Shown in pieces: positions 7,892-17,250 of a stretch of DNA of 64,000 nt (its first letter is position 1; every line of letters starts with the position of its first letter). The stretch lies in assembly GCA_016787525.1 (NCBI GenBank), contig JAEUUP010000086.1:1-64000 (forward strand), read 5' to 3'. A program made the translations under genes and the position numbers. The DNA is from Saprospiraceae bacterium. GTDB lineage: Bacteria > Bacteroidota > Bacteroidia > Chitinophagales > Saprospiraceae. The notes below the pieces were generated by a model, which saw only the letters and a list, made by a program, of their open reading frames with translations, was not told where the DNA came from and ran no database searches.

Positions 7892-9139
7892 ATGATAACC
7901 AATATCGGAATCGGTTTTGTAACAGGTCGGAAACATTTTCAGAATGTCTTACGCACCTATATTAATAATTGGCTTGAACATGGATTACTTCAGGATGAAA
8001 ATATACGCCTTCATCTTTTTGTGGCTTATGATTTAAAATATCAAGGTACGGAGATGAGTGACTATAAAAACGTACCACCTGAATTAGCCAAAATGGTTGC
8101 TTCCATTAATTTTTTTGGGACAAACAGAATCAATAGTGAAATTGCTGTATTGAAAAATGAAGGTAAACTCGATGAAAACGAAGCCCAATTGCTTTTTGGC
8201 GAGGGTTATGGCAAAAAAAGAAATGCTATCACTTATTTTGCTATTAAGCACAATATGGACAGGTTGATTTTCATTGACGATGACGAATATCCACTTGCTA
8301 CCATGAAAAATGATAGAGGGCAATTGTTGTGGACGGGGCAAAGTGTTGTGGGAACGCATTTGAAATACATTGCAGATGCGGACATAACGCATGGACATCA
8401 TTGTGGTTACATTTCTCCTATTCCTTATATTCGCTTCAATAATGTGTTAACAGAAAACGATTTTAGGCATTTTATTGAAGCCATCAGCAATGATATTATC
8501 AATTGGGTAAAAGTGCGGCACAATATGTTGAAAAATAAAGGTGTGACGTATGCCTCAGCTGCTATCATAAATCAGCCGCTTGTAACAGAAGTACAAGAAG
8601 AAAACGGTATGAAATTCATATCGGGTGCAAATCTCTGTTTCAATTTGGCAAATGCCGAAAAATTGCCGCCTTTCTACAATCCGCCTGGAGCGAGGGGTGA
8701 AGATACTTTTATGAGTACCGCCCTTTCAAATCTCAAAGTTGTAAAAGTGCCGTGTTATACATTTCATGACGGTTTTTCGACCTATAACAACCTTGTGCAT
8801 GGTGTATTGCCCCTGCAATTAGAGGAAATTGATAGTGTTTCGCCTGCAAATATCAAACGATTTATTGCCGCGACAATAGGTTGGGTGCGTTACAAACCCC
8901 TGATGGTGTATATAACGAATCGAGGAGCATACGAGCAAACGATGGAAACAATGGCTATAAGGTTGCGGTTTACAATTCCCAAATTGTGCGCTTATTTCAA
9001 GACGGACGAGTTTGAAAAAGTTATGGTTGAGTTCGAATTGTATAGAAAAAATGTGGTTAAACATTTTAACGAATTTGAAGCGACTAAAATAGCATGGACG
9101 AAATTGATGCAGAATATCAATGAATTGGCTGTTTATTAG
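7892..9139 (+). CDS. GT-A-fold glycosyltransferase-like protein
   Basis: A 415-residue cytoplasmic protein. A metal-binding DxD-type motif, 'LIFIDDDEYP', lies near residue 128, and 'GARGEDTFMS', near residue 268, resembles the catalytic-acid region of GT-A enzymes. The N-terminus 'IGIGFVTGRKHF' fits the nucleotide-sugar half. The substrate is unknown. Co-expression with a trehalose-producing stress island suggests a compatible-solute or envelope glycan role, but that is inference. It probably shares a transcript with the small gene upstream, with a 10-mer copy (7849) in the gap. Confidence 0.65.
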   Translation: MITNIGIGFVTGRKHFQNVLRTYINNWLEHGLLQDENIRLHLFVAYDLKYQGTEMSDYKNVPPELAKMVASINFFGTNRINSEIAVLKNEGKLDENEAQLLFGEGYGKKRNAITYFAIKHNMDRLIFIDDDEYPLATMKNDRGQLLWTGQSVVGTHLKYIADADITHGHHCGYISPIPYIRFNNVLTENDFRHFIEAISNDIINWVKVRHNMLKNKGVTYASAAIINQPLVTEVQEENGMKFISGANLCFNLANAEKLPPFYNPPGARGEDTFMSTALSNLKVVKVPCYTFHDGFSTYNNLVHGVLPLQLEEIDSVSPANIKRFIAATIGWVRYKPLMVYITNRGAYEQTMETMAIRLRFTIPKLCAYFKTDEFEKVMVEFELYRKNVVKHFNEFEATKIAWTKLMQNINELAVY

Positions 9140-9260
9140 ATATTTATACCTAATATTAACTTCTCGTATTTGTGCGGTTTATTATAGTTTTTCTAAAAAA
9201 AATCAACTTGTTAAGTCCCCCTCAGTATTTCCCCTTTAAAACCATTAATTTTCAGCTAAA

Positions 9261-10580
9261 ATGAATGAGTTAAAACATCTTTTCAACCTACACGAAGGCG
9301 AACAAGACAAAGCAAAAACGCTACAAGATGTTGCTAACAATATCGCTTTCAGAGGTGCGAACCTTTGGATTTTAGCGTGTGCGATTATGGTCGCTTCGGT
9401 GGGTCTTAATGTCAATTCTACGGCAGTCATTATCGGGGCGATGTTGATTTCGCCTTTGATGAGTCCAATTGTTGGGGCAGGTTTTGCCTTAGGCACTTAT
9501 GATTTCGCATTGCTCCAAAAGTCATTGAAAAACTTATTGGTGGCAACGCTTGTTAGTCTGCTTGTCTCGACTATTTACTTTTTTATCAGCCCTTTCAAAG
9601 AGGTACAATCGGAACTTTTGGCTCGGACAACACCGACGATATATGACGTGTTGATTGCTTTTTTTGGCGGTTTGGTCGGCGTGATTGCTACCACCCGTGT
9701 AGAAAAAGGCAATCCGATACCTGGCGTTGCCATTGCAACAGCTTTGATGCCACCGTTATGTACGGCAGGTTATGGTTTGGCGATTGGCAATTTATCGTTT
9801 TTTTTAGGCGCGTTCTATTTGTACAGCATCAATTGTGTGTTTATTTGTATCGCTACTTTTGTTGTTGTCAAATATTTAGGTTATCCGATAAAAGCCCAAG
9901 TAGATGAACAACAACAGCGTCGAATTCGTTATCTTGTTACCATTTTGATTGTTTTAATGCTACTACCAAGCAGTTATTTGGCTTATTCGCTGTATTGCGA
10001 ACAACAATTTAAGAAATATTCAGACCATTTTATTGAAAAAGAGTTTTCCGAAAAGGGCTATACTTTGGTCTATAAAAAAATAAAATACCATGAATATCCG
10101 CACAAAATAGAATTGGCTTTTCTGTCAAAACGATTTGAAGATAAGGAAATACAACAGTTAACGGATAAATTGTGGGCATACAAAATCAGCGATACAAAAC
10201 TCGTTTTTCGCCAAGACAGTACCGACAAATTGATGAATTTAAAAGGCGATATTTTGAACGAACTCAATGTTAATTCTTTGATTATCAACGAAAAAGATGC
10301 GCGCATAAAACAATTAGAAGACCAGATAAAAAGTACAAATTATGACAACGACAAATTGACAAAAGAGGCTAAAACATTGTTTGGCAGTTTGCAATCCTTG
10401 TCTGTTGCCAATCATGTTTTTAAAATGAGTAAGGATAGCACGCATACGATTGCCGCCGTACTTTACGAAAGCAGTACCCCCCTCAGTATAGACGAGTCCA
10501 CCAAACTCAAAAATTGGTTAAAACAAAGATTACAAACACCCAATATTGATATTTACAGGCGCGAAAGCTTTAAAAAATAA
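9261..10580 (+). CDS. DUF389-family membrane protein
   Basis: A 439-residue protein. The DUF389 core covers about residues 30-240, with signature stretches 'STAVIIGAMLISPLMSPI' and 'GVAIATALMPPLCTAGYGL' and several membrane helices. After a further helix near 225-245 comes a soluble tail with a probable coiled coil (about 335-380). The function of the family is unknown. It ends 6 bp before the antiporter gene, so the two are surely co-transcribed. A 10-mer copy encodes 'PLSI' in the tail (10479). Confidence 0.82.
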   Translation: MNELKHLFNLHEGEQDKAKTLQDVANNIAFRGANLWILACAIMVASVGLNVNSTAVIIGAMLISPLMSPIVGAGFALGTYDFALLQKSLKNLLVATLVSLLVSTIYFFISPFKEVQSELLARTTPTIYDVLIAFFGGLVGVIATTRVEKGNPIPGVAIATALMPPLCTAGYGLAIGNLSFFLGAFYLYSINCVFICIATFVVVKYLGYPIKAQVDEQQQRRIRYLVTILIVLMLLPSSYLAYSLYCEQQFKKYSDHFIEKEFSEKGYTLVYKKIKYHEYPHKIELAFLSKRFEDKEIQQLTDKLWAYKISDTKLVFRQDSTDKLMNLKGDILNELNVNSLIINEKDARIKQLEDQIKSTNYDNDKLTKEAKTLFGSLQSLSVANHVFKMSKDSTHTIAAVLYESSTPLSIDESTKLKNWLKQRLQTPNIDIYRRESFKK

Positions 10581-10586
10581 ATAAAA

Positions 10587-11843
10587 ATGAATAGTTACCA
10601 GTTAATAATCCTCATTATCAGCCTTTCAGCAGGTTTCGCTTACATCAACCATAGGTATCTAAAAATGCCCTTTGTCATAGGGTTGTTTTTTTTATCCATG
10701 TTGTTTTCGCTCTCTATTTTAAGCAGCAAATATTGGGCATATTCTTATTTTGAAAACATAAAAGAAGTCATTGCGCAGGTCAATTTAAGCAAATACATTT
10801 TAGAAATCATGTTGGGTTTTTTGCTCTTTGCAGGTTCTTTGCATGTAGAATGGAGTGAAATCAAAAAGCAACTAAAAACCATCGGTATATTTGCCATTGT
10901 CGGTGTCATCGCCTCCACATTTATAATTGGTAGCTTATTTTACGGCATCAGTGGGGTATTAGGCATAGAAATAAGTTTTATTTATTGCTTACTTTTTGGT
11001 GCGCTCATATCCCCCACCGACCCCATTGCTGTATTGGGCATTTTGACAAAAGCAAATGTACCGAAAAGGATAGAAACAACCATAGTCGGCGAATCCTTGT
11101 TCAATGACGGGATTGGTGTTGTGGTTTTTATCGCCTTACTCGAAATACTCAACACGGGCAGCGAGCATTTTAGCCTAAGTCATTTTGGGCTTTTATTCGT
11201 CCAAGAAAGCATTGGAGGCATTCTTTTTGGCTTAATAGCGGGCTATTTGCTCCACAAATTGCTCAGTACGATTAATCATTACGAAACTGAAGTCATTTTG
11301 ACCCTTGCCTTCGTGATGTTGGGCTACGAACTTTGTTTGTGGCTGCATCTTTCGGGGGCATTGGCAATGGTCATTATGGGTTTATTTGTCGGTAATTACA
11401 AACAAGACCAAGCTATGAGCGACATTACAATGGATTATGTAGATAAATTCTGGGAACTTTTGGACGTGATACTCAACGCTATTTTGTTTATCCTCATCGC
11501 CTTTGTTTTAGTTTTGATTGACATAAAAGGCATATATATTCTTATGGGTTTTATCTCCATCCTCATTGTTTTAGTATCGCGGTGGATAGTCGTTTTTTTA
11601 CCCAAAACCTTATTGCCCAAAACTATAAATATGAATAACAAAGAAGCCAACCTTATCGTTTGGGGTGGCTTACGCGGTGGTTTATCTATTGCCTTAGTCA
11701 TGTCGCTTCCTGAAAGCGAAGCGAAAGAAGTTTTGATGGTAGCGACTTATACTTGTGTGGTTTTCAGTATTTTAGTGCAAGGGTTGTCTATTGAAAATGT
11801 GGCGAAGAGTTTGTTAAAATTGACACTAAAAACCAATAAGTAA
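10587..11843 (+). CDS. Na+/H+ antiporter, CPA1 (NhaP-like)
   Basis: A 418-residue polytopic membrane protein with CPA1 signatures 'GALISPTDPIAVLGIL', 'GESLFNDGIGVVVF' (with the ion-binding ND pair) and 'WGGLRGGLSIALVMSLP'. It should exchange protons for Na+ (or K+) across the inner membrane. It starts 6 bp after the DUF389 gene and completes the stress and ion-homeostasis island. No cytoplasmic regulatory tail is present. Confidence 0.88.
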   Translation: MNSYQLIILIISLSAGFAYINHRYLKMPFVIGLFFLSMLFSLSILSSKYWAYSYFENIKEVIAQVNLSKYILEIMLGFLLFAGSLHVEWSEIKKQLKTIGIFAIVGVIASTFIIGSLFYGISGVLGIEISFIYCLLFGALISPTDPIAVLGILTKANVPKRIETTIVGESLFNDGIGVVVFIALLEILNTGSEHFSLSHFGLLFVQESIGGILFGLIAGYLLHKLLSTINHYETEVILTLAFVMLGYELCLWLHLSGALAMVIMGLFVGNYKQDQAMSDITMDYVDKFWELLDVILNAILFILIAFVLVLIDIKGIYILMGFISILIVLVSRWIVVFLPKTLLPKTINMNNKEANLIVWGGLRGGLSIALVMSLPESEAKEVLMVATYTCVVFSILVQGLSIENVAKSLLKLTLKTNK

Positions 11844-11942
11844 AAGATTATGTCGAACAATACTTCGGTAATTCTTTATGGATAAATAACGCTGCCTACG
11901 GTGGTGAAGCCGCCATTTTTATCTAAAAAGTCATTCTTTTCC

Positions 11943-12027
11943 TTATTTCTACCAATGTTTAGTACCTACGGGCGCAGCAGAGCTAAAACAGAAATGATCT
12001 TAGGGACTAAACATTGATAGCAAATAA
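11943..12027. repeat. Imperfect palindrome of the CTACCAATGTT family
   Basis: The left arm (11943-11968, with CTACCAATGTTTAGTACC) pairs imperfectly with 12001-12027 (GGGACTAAACATTGATAG). The same core, CTACCAATGTT.., forms the inner stem of the element at 48267-48473, and CTACCAATAT occurs at 45451-45695. It lies in the 396-bp gap before trpC, which otherwise shows only the trpC promoter and a leader hairpin. Confidence 0.55.
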
Positions 12028-12124
12028 AGTACAATCTTATCAAAATCGAGTATAGCTCTAAAACTTTTTTATGAGAAAGCCACCCTTTCAGAATCAAGGA
12101 TGTCCTATTTTTTGTTTATTCCCT

Positions 12125-12183
12125 TAACTTTGCGCTGCATCATTTTCTTTTTTGTGGGTCAATTGTCAATAAAAACGACCCGC
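12125..12183 (+). promoter_or_regulatory. trpC promoter -7 element and leader hairpin
   Basis: TAACTTTG at 12125-12132 matches the Bacteroidota -7 consensus, giving a leader of about 100 nt. The leader contains a GTGGGTC/GACCCGC hairpin (12154-12183). No Trp-rich leader peptide was found, so a regulatory role is only a possibility. Confidence 0.4.
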
Positions 12184-12239
12184 ATGTAGAAAATCAACCA
12201 CCCAACTATCATCAATAAACCATTGATTGTCTATTATTT

Positions 12240-13031
12240 ATGAATATTTTAGATAAAATCGTCGCAGCCAAACGCATAGAAGTCGGCGAGCGCAAAGAAA
12301 TGACCCCCCTCAGTATTTTGGCGCAACGACCTTATTTCAAAGAGCCTTGTTACTCCATCAAAAGGGCATTGAAAGCCAGTGGTTCGACAGGTATCATTGC
12401 CGAACACAAGCGCAAATCACCGTCTTTGGGGTGGATTCGCCAAGATTCGGACGCGGCAGAAGTCGCACAAGGTTATGCCCTCGCAGGTGCATCCGCCATG
12501 TCGGTTCTCACAGATGAAGAATTTTTCGGCGGTACATTGAGCGATTTGCAGCGCGCAAGGAGAACCGTTAGCATTCCGCTTTTGCGCAAAGATTTTATCA
12601 TCGAAGAATACCAAATCTATGAAGCCAAAGCCTATGGCGCAGACCTCATTTTGCTCATAGCCGAGTGTTTGCGCAAGGAAGAAGTCAAACATTTGGCAGA
12701 AACCGCCCGCAATCTGGGGCTTGAAGTCCTGATGGAAATGCACGACGAGGAAGGTTTAGATAAGATATGCGATGCTGTGACCTGTGTAGGCATCAACAGC
12801 CGCAACCTCAAAACCTTTGAAGTCTCGCTTGACAATGCCATTCGTTTGGCTCAACAAATACCCGATTCGTTTGTCAAAGTTGCAGAAAGTGGTATTTCAA
12901 AGCCCGAAACCATTGAATTACTGAGGGGTCATGGTTTTGAAGGTTTTTTAATCGGCGAAGCGTTTATGAAAACGGACGACCCCACGCAAGCTATTGCCGA
13001 TTTCATTTCTAAGATACAACGTCACGCATGA
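12240..13031 (+). CDS. trpC: Indole-3-glycerol phosphate synthase
   Basis: A 263-residue (beta/alpha)8 enzyme converting CdRP to indole-3-glycerol phosphate. Family motifs in order are 'EHKRKSPSLGWI' (catalytic Lys), 'LLRKDFIIEEYQIYEAKAYGAD', 'INSRNLKTFEV' and 'VAESGISKPE', ending with 'FEGFLIGEAFM'. The length is normal. The stop overlaps the trpF start as ATGA, indicating translational coupling. Two 10-mer copies are embedded: 'PLSI' near residue 23 (12306) and 'LLRG' near 227 (12919), both at positions tolerant in the family. Confidence 0.95.
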   Translation: MNILDKIVAAKRIEVGERKEMTPLSILAQRPYFKEPCYSIKRALKASGSTGIIAEHKRKSPSLGWIRQDSDAAEVAQGYALAGASAMSVLTDEEFFGGTLSDLQRARRTVSIPLLRKDFIIEEYQIYEAKAYGADLILLIAECLRKEEVKHLAETARNLGLEVLMEMHDEEGLDKICDAVTCVGINSRNLKTFEVSLDNAIRLAQQIPDSFVKVAESGISKPETIELLRGHGFEGFLIGEAFMKTDDPTQAIADFISKIQRHA

Positions 13032-13687
13032 AAATTAAAGTTTGTGGTATGCGTCAGGCTGCCAATATTGCAGAAGTCGGTGCATTACCCATTCACTTTA
13101 TGGGTTTTATATTCTACGAAAAGTCGCCACGATTCGTCGTTGATGCCATCGAGTCCTTGCGCTCTTGTCCCGACGATTTGACGCGGGTCGGCGTGTTTGT
13201 CAATGCCGATATTGATTTTGTTTTAGATAAAATCATCGCATTTGAATTGAACGCCGTCCAATTGCATGGTTCTGAAACGCCTTTGTATGTGCATGATTTA
13301 GCTGTTATGATGTGGAAAAAGCATAAAATTCAGCCCCATGTCGAAGTCGAAATCATCAAAGCCTTTTCAGTTGATGAGCATTTTGATTTCAATAAAACAA
13401 AGGATTACGAAGGTCTGGTCAATTATTTTTTGTTCGACACCAAGACCCCTCAGTATGGCGGTGCAGGTGTCAAGTTTGATTGGACAATTTTGGAAAAATA
13501 CACAGGCGAAACGCCTTTTTTACTCGCAGGTGGTATTACGGAACACGATGTTGATGCGGTTTTGTTGTTGCAAAACAAATTACCGCAGCTATACGGTTTG
13601 GATTTGAATTCTAAATTTGAAATCGAACCCGCTTTGAAAGATGTAGAGAAATTGCGTGGTTTTATTGAGAAAGTGCTTCGGTACTGA
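13028..13687 (+). CDS. trpF: Phosphoribosylanthranilate isomerase
   Basis: A 219-residue PRAI with 'KVCGMRQAANIAEV' at the start (catalytic Cys), 'PQYGGAGVKFDW' and 'LAGGITEHDVDAVL'. It isomerises phosphoribosylanthranilate to CdRP, the step before TrpC. The start overlaps trpC by four bases. A 10-mer copy encodes the 'TPQY' of the conserved loop (13446), and a second (13682) contains the final Tyr codon and the TGA stop. The 3' end overlaps the convergent gene by 26 bp. Confidence 0.94.
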   Translation: MKIKVCGMRQAANIAEVGALPIHFMGFIFYEKSPRFVVDAIESLRSCPDDLTRVGVFVNADIDFVLDKIIAFELNAVQLHGSETPLYVHDLAVMMWKKHKIQPHVEVEIIKAFSVDEHFDFNKTKDYEGLVNYFLFDTKTPQYGGAGVKFDWTILEKYTGETPFLLAGGITEHDVDAVLLLQNKLPQLYGLDLNSKFEIEPALKDVEKLRGFIEKVLRY

Positions 13688-14294
13688 GGGGTCTCTTTTG
13701 CAAATCAATAATGTGCTGCAAAATACCGAGAATTTTTGGCAATTCAGAAAGCGAATAAACGGTTTCGTCTAACTCAGCTTTCATATTAGAGAAACGGAGG
13801 AATTGCCAAGCATAACCATAAGTCACGACACCATAAATAGTCGAAATGTCACGACCTTTACGCTGATTGAAAAGCCAAGCAGCATACATTTCGGCGATAC
13901 ATTGAGGAATACCTAAGTCAAGATTTTCATTTTTGGCTTCGACAACACAAAAAAAGGGTGCCATAATAATTAAAGCACGAGGTTCTAACGAAAAAATAAA
14001 ATCGCAGAAGCCTCTAAGACCATGCGTTTTATCAACATCAAATTGATAGCCAGAATAGAAACTCATCGTATCAACATTGTTTTCAGCAATTTCGGCAACA
14101 ATAGGAGAAATTAAAAATTCAGATTTAGCTTTTTCAGATGCTAAGTTTTTACTAAGGTTCTTTTTAATTGTCGCTTTTAAAAGCTCACTTGGTTCAATCG
14201 GATCAATATTTCCGTTAAAAACGATGTTGCGCTCGATTTTGATATTTAAATCAAACAAGTCTTCTATTTTGAATCGTGAATAGGAAGTAGGCAT
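13662..14294 (-). CDS. PD-(D/E)XK nuclease-like hypothetical protein
   Basis: About 210 residues from ATG 14294 (chosen because the 50 upstream residues look non-coding). The segment 'GFCDFIFS', then some 16 residues, then 'FFCVVEAKN', matches the D...(E)xK arrangement of PD-(D/E)XK folds, followed by an 'IPQCIAEMYAAWLFNQ' helix. Such genes are frequent in Bacteroidota as stand-alone open frames; no methyltransferase partner is nearby. It lies antisense between trpF and a lipoprotein gene, interrupting the trp cluster. The 10-mer at 13682 supplies its near-terminal 'PLST', so this one copy ends two convergent genes. Confidence 0.55.
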   Translation of the reverse strand: MPTSYSRFKIEDLFDLNIKIERNIVFNGNIDPIEPSELLKATIKKNLSKNLASEKAKSEFLISPIVAEIAENNVDTMSFYSGYQFDVDKTHGLRGFCDFIFSLEPRALIIMAPFFCVVEAKNENLDLGIPQCIAEMYAAWLFNQRKGRDISTIYGVVTYGYAWQFLRFSNMKAELDETVYSLSELPKILGILQHIIDLQKRPLSTEALSQ

Positions 14295-14382
14295 GATGTT
14301 CTGTCTTTTCAGCAAAAGTAGGATATTTGGCATGAATTGACAAATTATACTGAGGTGAGGATAACTTTTAAAACCTAAAACA

Positions 14383-15645
14383 ATGAAAAATTGGGTGTTT
14401 GCTTTTGGGATTTTGTTTTGTTTGGTTTCTTGTGAAAATAACAATAAACAAATCGTTCAATCAGAGAATAAGGTTCAAATAGATTCGACAATTTTATTTG
14501 ATTCTATTAAAATTGCCGATTCACAAAAGGAATATGCGGATACGACTCATTATTTTTCAAATGAACAAATTGATTCAGTATGGAAAATTGCCGCAAAAAA
14601 ATTGCCTAAATCTGATTTACGAGAAGTTTCTAAAAAGTCTTTCTACAAACATTATATAGGTACACTTGGAAATCAAAAAGCCTTTATTGACTTGACTTTA
14701 ATGCACAATGATTTTTATAATTCTTACAATATTATAGGTGTTTTGAGTATCAAAGACAATCAAGAATTAATGGAAATACTTGCTTCTTCGAAATCACAAA
14801 GAGAAAACATCAAAAGTTATATCGAGTTTAATGCCACTAAGTCAAAAATAGATAGAGATTTTTTAGGCTATTTTATAAAGGGCTATTTCAGTAACGATTT
14901 GACGTATTTTAGGGGTTTTGCGATAGATAGAAAGAATTTGACAGTTTTACCTTTCGATTTTGAAGAAGATTATTCTGACGGTGCTTCGCAATTAGAAACT
15001 ATGGCATTTGAGAAGTTTAAAAAATATAAAGAGCAACCGATGGGCAATAAATATGTACGTTTCAAAGGCATAGGTTTCGATAGTAGTCTCAACACTAAAT
15101 TGAATATGGTAGAATCTTACGGTGATTTAGACGAAAAAGCGAATCAGTGGTATTTCTCTAATTTTGATTCAGCAGCCGTATTTACTCAAAAACGATTTGA
15201 CAGATACGTATCAAAACGCATCAAAGAATACGGTGGTAATTTTGATAGGTCTATTTTTTTTGAACGCACATCATCAGTTTGTTGGAATCATAAAAAATTG
15301 CTGGTCATACAATATGAACAATGGGAAGGTGACGGAACAAGCTATCCTGAGAAAACAACGGAAGAGAAAATATACGATGTTGAAAGTGGTATCGTATTGA
15401 AGCAAGCAGATATACTAAAACCTAATTACAAGGCAATCGTTTTGAAATCTCTCAAGAGCCTATCAGAATTTGAAATCGAGTATTTTAAAAGAGAATCAAC
15501 ATCATTCGCGTACATGACACATAAAGGATTAATGATGGCAGGAATAGGTACTCATGGTTGGCAATGTAACTACTTTTTTATTCCTCTTTCAGAAATGAAA
15601 ACAGCTTTGAAAGAAGGTTTTGTGAAGAAATATTTAAAAATTTAG
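14383..15645 (+). CDS. Hypothetical lipoprotein
   Basis: A 420-residue predicted lipoprotein (signal peptide ending LVSC, Cys near residue 17). It is rich in charged and aromatic residues. The C-terminal half has 'YDVESGIVLKQADILKPNYKA' and 'GIGTHGWQCNYFFIPLSEMK', reminiscent of DUF3298/RsiV-like domains of Bacteroidota lipoproteins. The assignment is weak. It lies 27 bp before trpB and may drive read-through into it. A one-base variant of the 10-mer (TACTGAGGTG, 14348) is in its 5' region. Confidence 0.6.
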   Translation: MKNWVFAFGILFCLVSCENNNKQIVQSENKVQIDSTILFDSIKIADSQKEYADTTHYFSNEQIDSVWKIAAKKLPKSDLREVSKKSFYKHYIGTLGNQKAFIDLTLMHNDFYNSYNIIGVLSIKDNQELMEILASSKSQRENIKSYIEFNATKSKIDRDFLGYFIKGYFSNDLTYFRGFAIDRKNLTVLPFDFEEDYSDGASQLETMAFEKFKKYKEQPMGNKYVRFKGIGFDSSLNTKLNMVESYGDLDEKANQWYFSNFDSAAVFTQKRFDRYVSKRIKEYGGNFDRSIFFERTSSVCWNHKKLLVIQYEQWEGDGTSYPEKTTEEKIYDVESGIVLKQADILKPNYKAIVLKSLKSLSEFEIEYFKRESTSFAYMTHKGLMMAGIGTHGWQCNYFFIPLSEMKTALKEGFVKKYLKI

Positions 15646-15672
15646 AAATCAATTAATTATAAAAAGAATAAA

Positions 15673-16896
15673 ATGACAGACTTACTCGACGCACCCACAA
15701 CTAAAACAACCATAAGCCAAGCGCAACCCGATAATAATGGTTATTACGGCGAATTTGGTGGTGCTTACATTCCCGAAATGTTGTACCACAATGTGGAAAC
15801 TTTGCGGAAAAACTATTTAAAAATAACGAAATCAAAGGCATTTCAGAAGGAGTATAAGGCTCTTTTGCGCGATTTTGTGGGCAGACCCACGCCTTTGTAT
15901 TTCGCAGAAAGACTATCGCAACATTTTGGCGCACAGATTTATCTGAAAAGAGAAGATTTGTGTCATACAGGCGCGCACAAAGTCAATAATACCGTCGGAC
16001 AAATCCTTTTAGCACAACGTTTAGGCAAAAAACGCATCATTGCTGAGACGGGCGCAGGGCAACATGGCGTGGCAACAGCGACTGTTTGCGCTCTGAAAGG
16101 CATTGAGTGCATCGTGTATATGGGCGCAGTGGACATCAAACGTCAAGCACCGAACGTGGCACGGATGAAAATGCTCGGTGCAGAGGTGCGTCCTGCGACT
16201 TCGGGCAGCCAAACGCTCAAAGATGCGACGAATGAAGCCATCCGCGATTGGATTAACAATCCAGAAGACACACATTATATTATTGGTTCGGCAATTGGGC
16301 CGCATCCTTATCCCGATATGGTGACACGTTTTCAATCTGTCATTTCGGAGGAGATTATGAAACAGCTGAAAGAACACACAGGCTCACCGAATCCAGACTA
16401 TGTGGTGGCGTGTGTAGGCGGTGGCTCGAATGCCGCAGGTGCTTTCTACCATTTCATTGACACCCCCTCAGTAAAAATCATCGCTGTGGAAGCCGCAGGT
16501 GAAGGCGTTCACTCTGGAAAGTCTGCCGCAACTTCTGTTTTAGGAACAAAAGGCGTGATTCACGGTTGTCGCACGATTTTAATGCAGACAGATGATGGTC
16601 AAATCGTTGAACCACATTCTATTTCGGCTGGTTTAGACTATCCTGGCATCGGCCCTATGCACGCCCATTTGATTACGACGGGTCGCGCACAAGCCATTAG
16701 TATCACCGATGCAGACGCTTTAGAGTTTGCCACTTTTGTCGCTCGTACTGAGGGGATCATTCCCGCTTTGGAATCGGCACACGCGTTCGCCGCATTGAAG
16801 TATATGGATTTGAAAAAGTCCGATGTGGTTGTCGTGAATCTGTCTGGCCGTGGAGATAAGGATTTGGATACGTATATGCGGTCGTTGAATTTATAA
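15673..16896 (+). CDS. trpB: Tryptophan synthase beta chain
   Basis: A 407-residue PLP enzyme making tryptophan from indole and serine. Motifs: 'GRPTPLYFAERLS', PLP-lysine motif 'HTGAHKVNNTVGQ' (residue about 105), 'AETGAGQHGVATA', the glycine-rich phosphate loop 'GGGSNAAG', and 'EGIIPALESAHA'. The length is normal. trpA, usually the next gene, is not present; instead a palindromic element begins at the stop codon. 10-mer copies encode 'TPSVK' (16464) and 'RTEGI' (16746). Confidence 0.95.
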   Translation: MTDLLDAPTTKTTISQAQPDNNGYYGEFGGAYIPEMLYHNVETLRKNYLKITKSKAFQKEYKALLRDFVGRPTPLYFAERLSQHFGAQIYLKREDLCHTGAHKVNNTVGQILLAQRLGKKRIIAETGAGQHGVATATVCALKGIECIVYMGAVDIKRQAPNVARMKMLGAEVRPATSGSQTLKDATNEAIRDWINNPEDTHYIIGSAIGPHPYPDMVTRFQSVISEEIMKQLKEHTGSPNPDYVVACVGGGSNAAGAFYHFIDTPSVKIIAVEAAGEGVHSGKSAATSVLGTKGVIHGCRTILMQTDDGQIVEPHSISAGLDYPGIGPMHAHLITTGRAQAISITDADALEFATFVARTEGIIPALESAHAFAALKYMDLKKSDVVVVNLSGRGDKDLDTYMRSLNL

Positions 16897-17131
16897 TTGA
16901 GGAGTGGGCATAACTAAAAACAGTATTAAATAGGCACAGACTGTTTTTCCTACGGAAAAAAGCGTGCATTGCCCTTTTCTTATGGAGCGAGCCTATATTT
17001 TTTTGGCTCGCCCAAAAAATATAGGCTCGCTCCTAAAAAATTCTTTTTCGCACGCCTTTCGCCTATGGCGAAACAGTGCGAAACCTGTATATTTAGTAGC
17101 AATATTTAGTTATGCCCACTCCTCAATTATA
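16892..17131. mobile_element. MITE-like palindromic element A1 (240 bp)
   Basis: Perfect 27-bp terminal inverted repeats (16892-16918 and 17105-17131; inner part TGAGGAGTGGGCATAAC) bound an imperfect full-length palindrome. The centre is a long hairpin with arms GGAGCGAGCCTATATTTTTT (16984-17003, and 17014-17033). Between them are modules with CACTGTTT, a small hairpin and GCGTGC, shared with elements at 37468-37656 and 42571-42715. There is no coding capacity. The left end overlaps the trpB stop codon. Confidence 0.75.
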
Positions 17132-17250
17132 ATTGACAGTTCTAGCACCTTTCCGAAAGCCTTTTTAGGCTTTCGGAAAGGTATCAAAGAAAACAATATG
17201 GATTGTCTTGTCTTATTTTGATACAGTTGGTTCATTTTTGAGTTGCACAA

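Noticed and set aside
16964-17221. 85-codon open frame
   Set aside because: It lies largely within the palindromic element 16892-17131 and has no protein-like composition.
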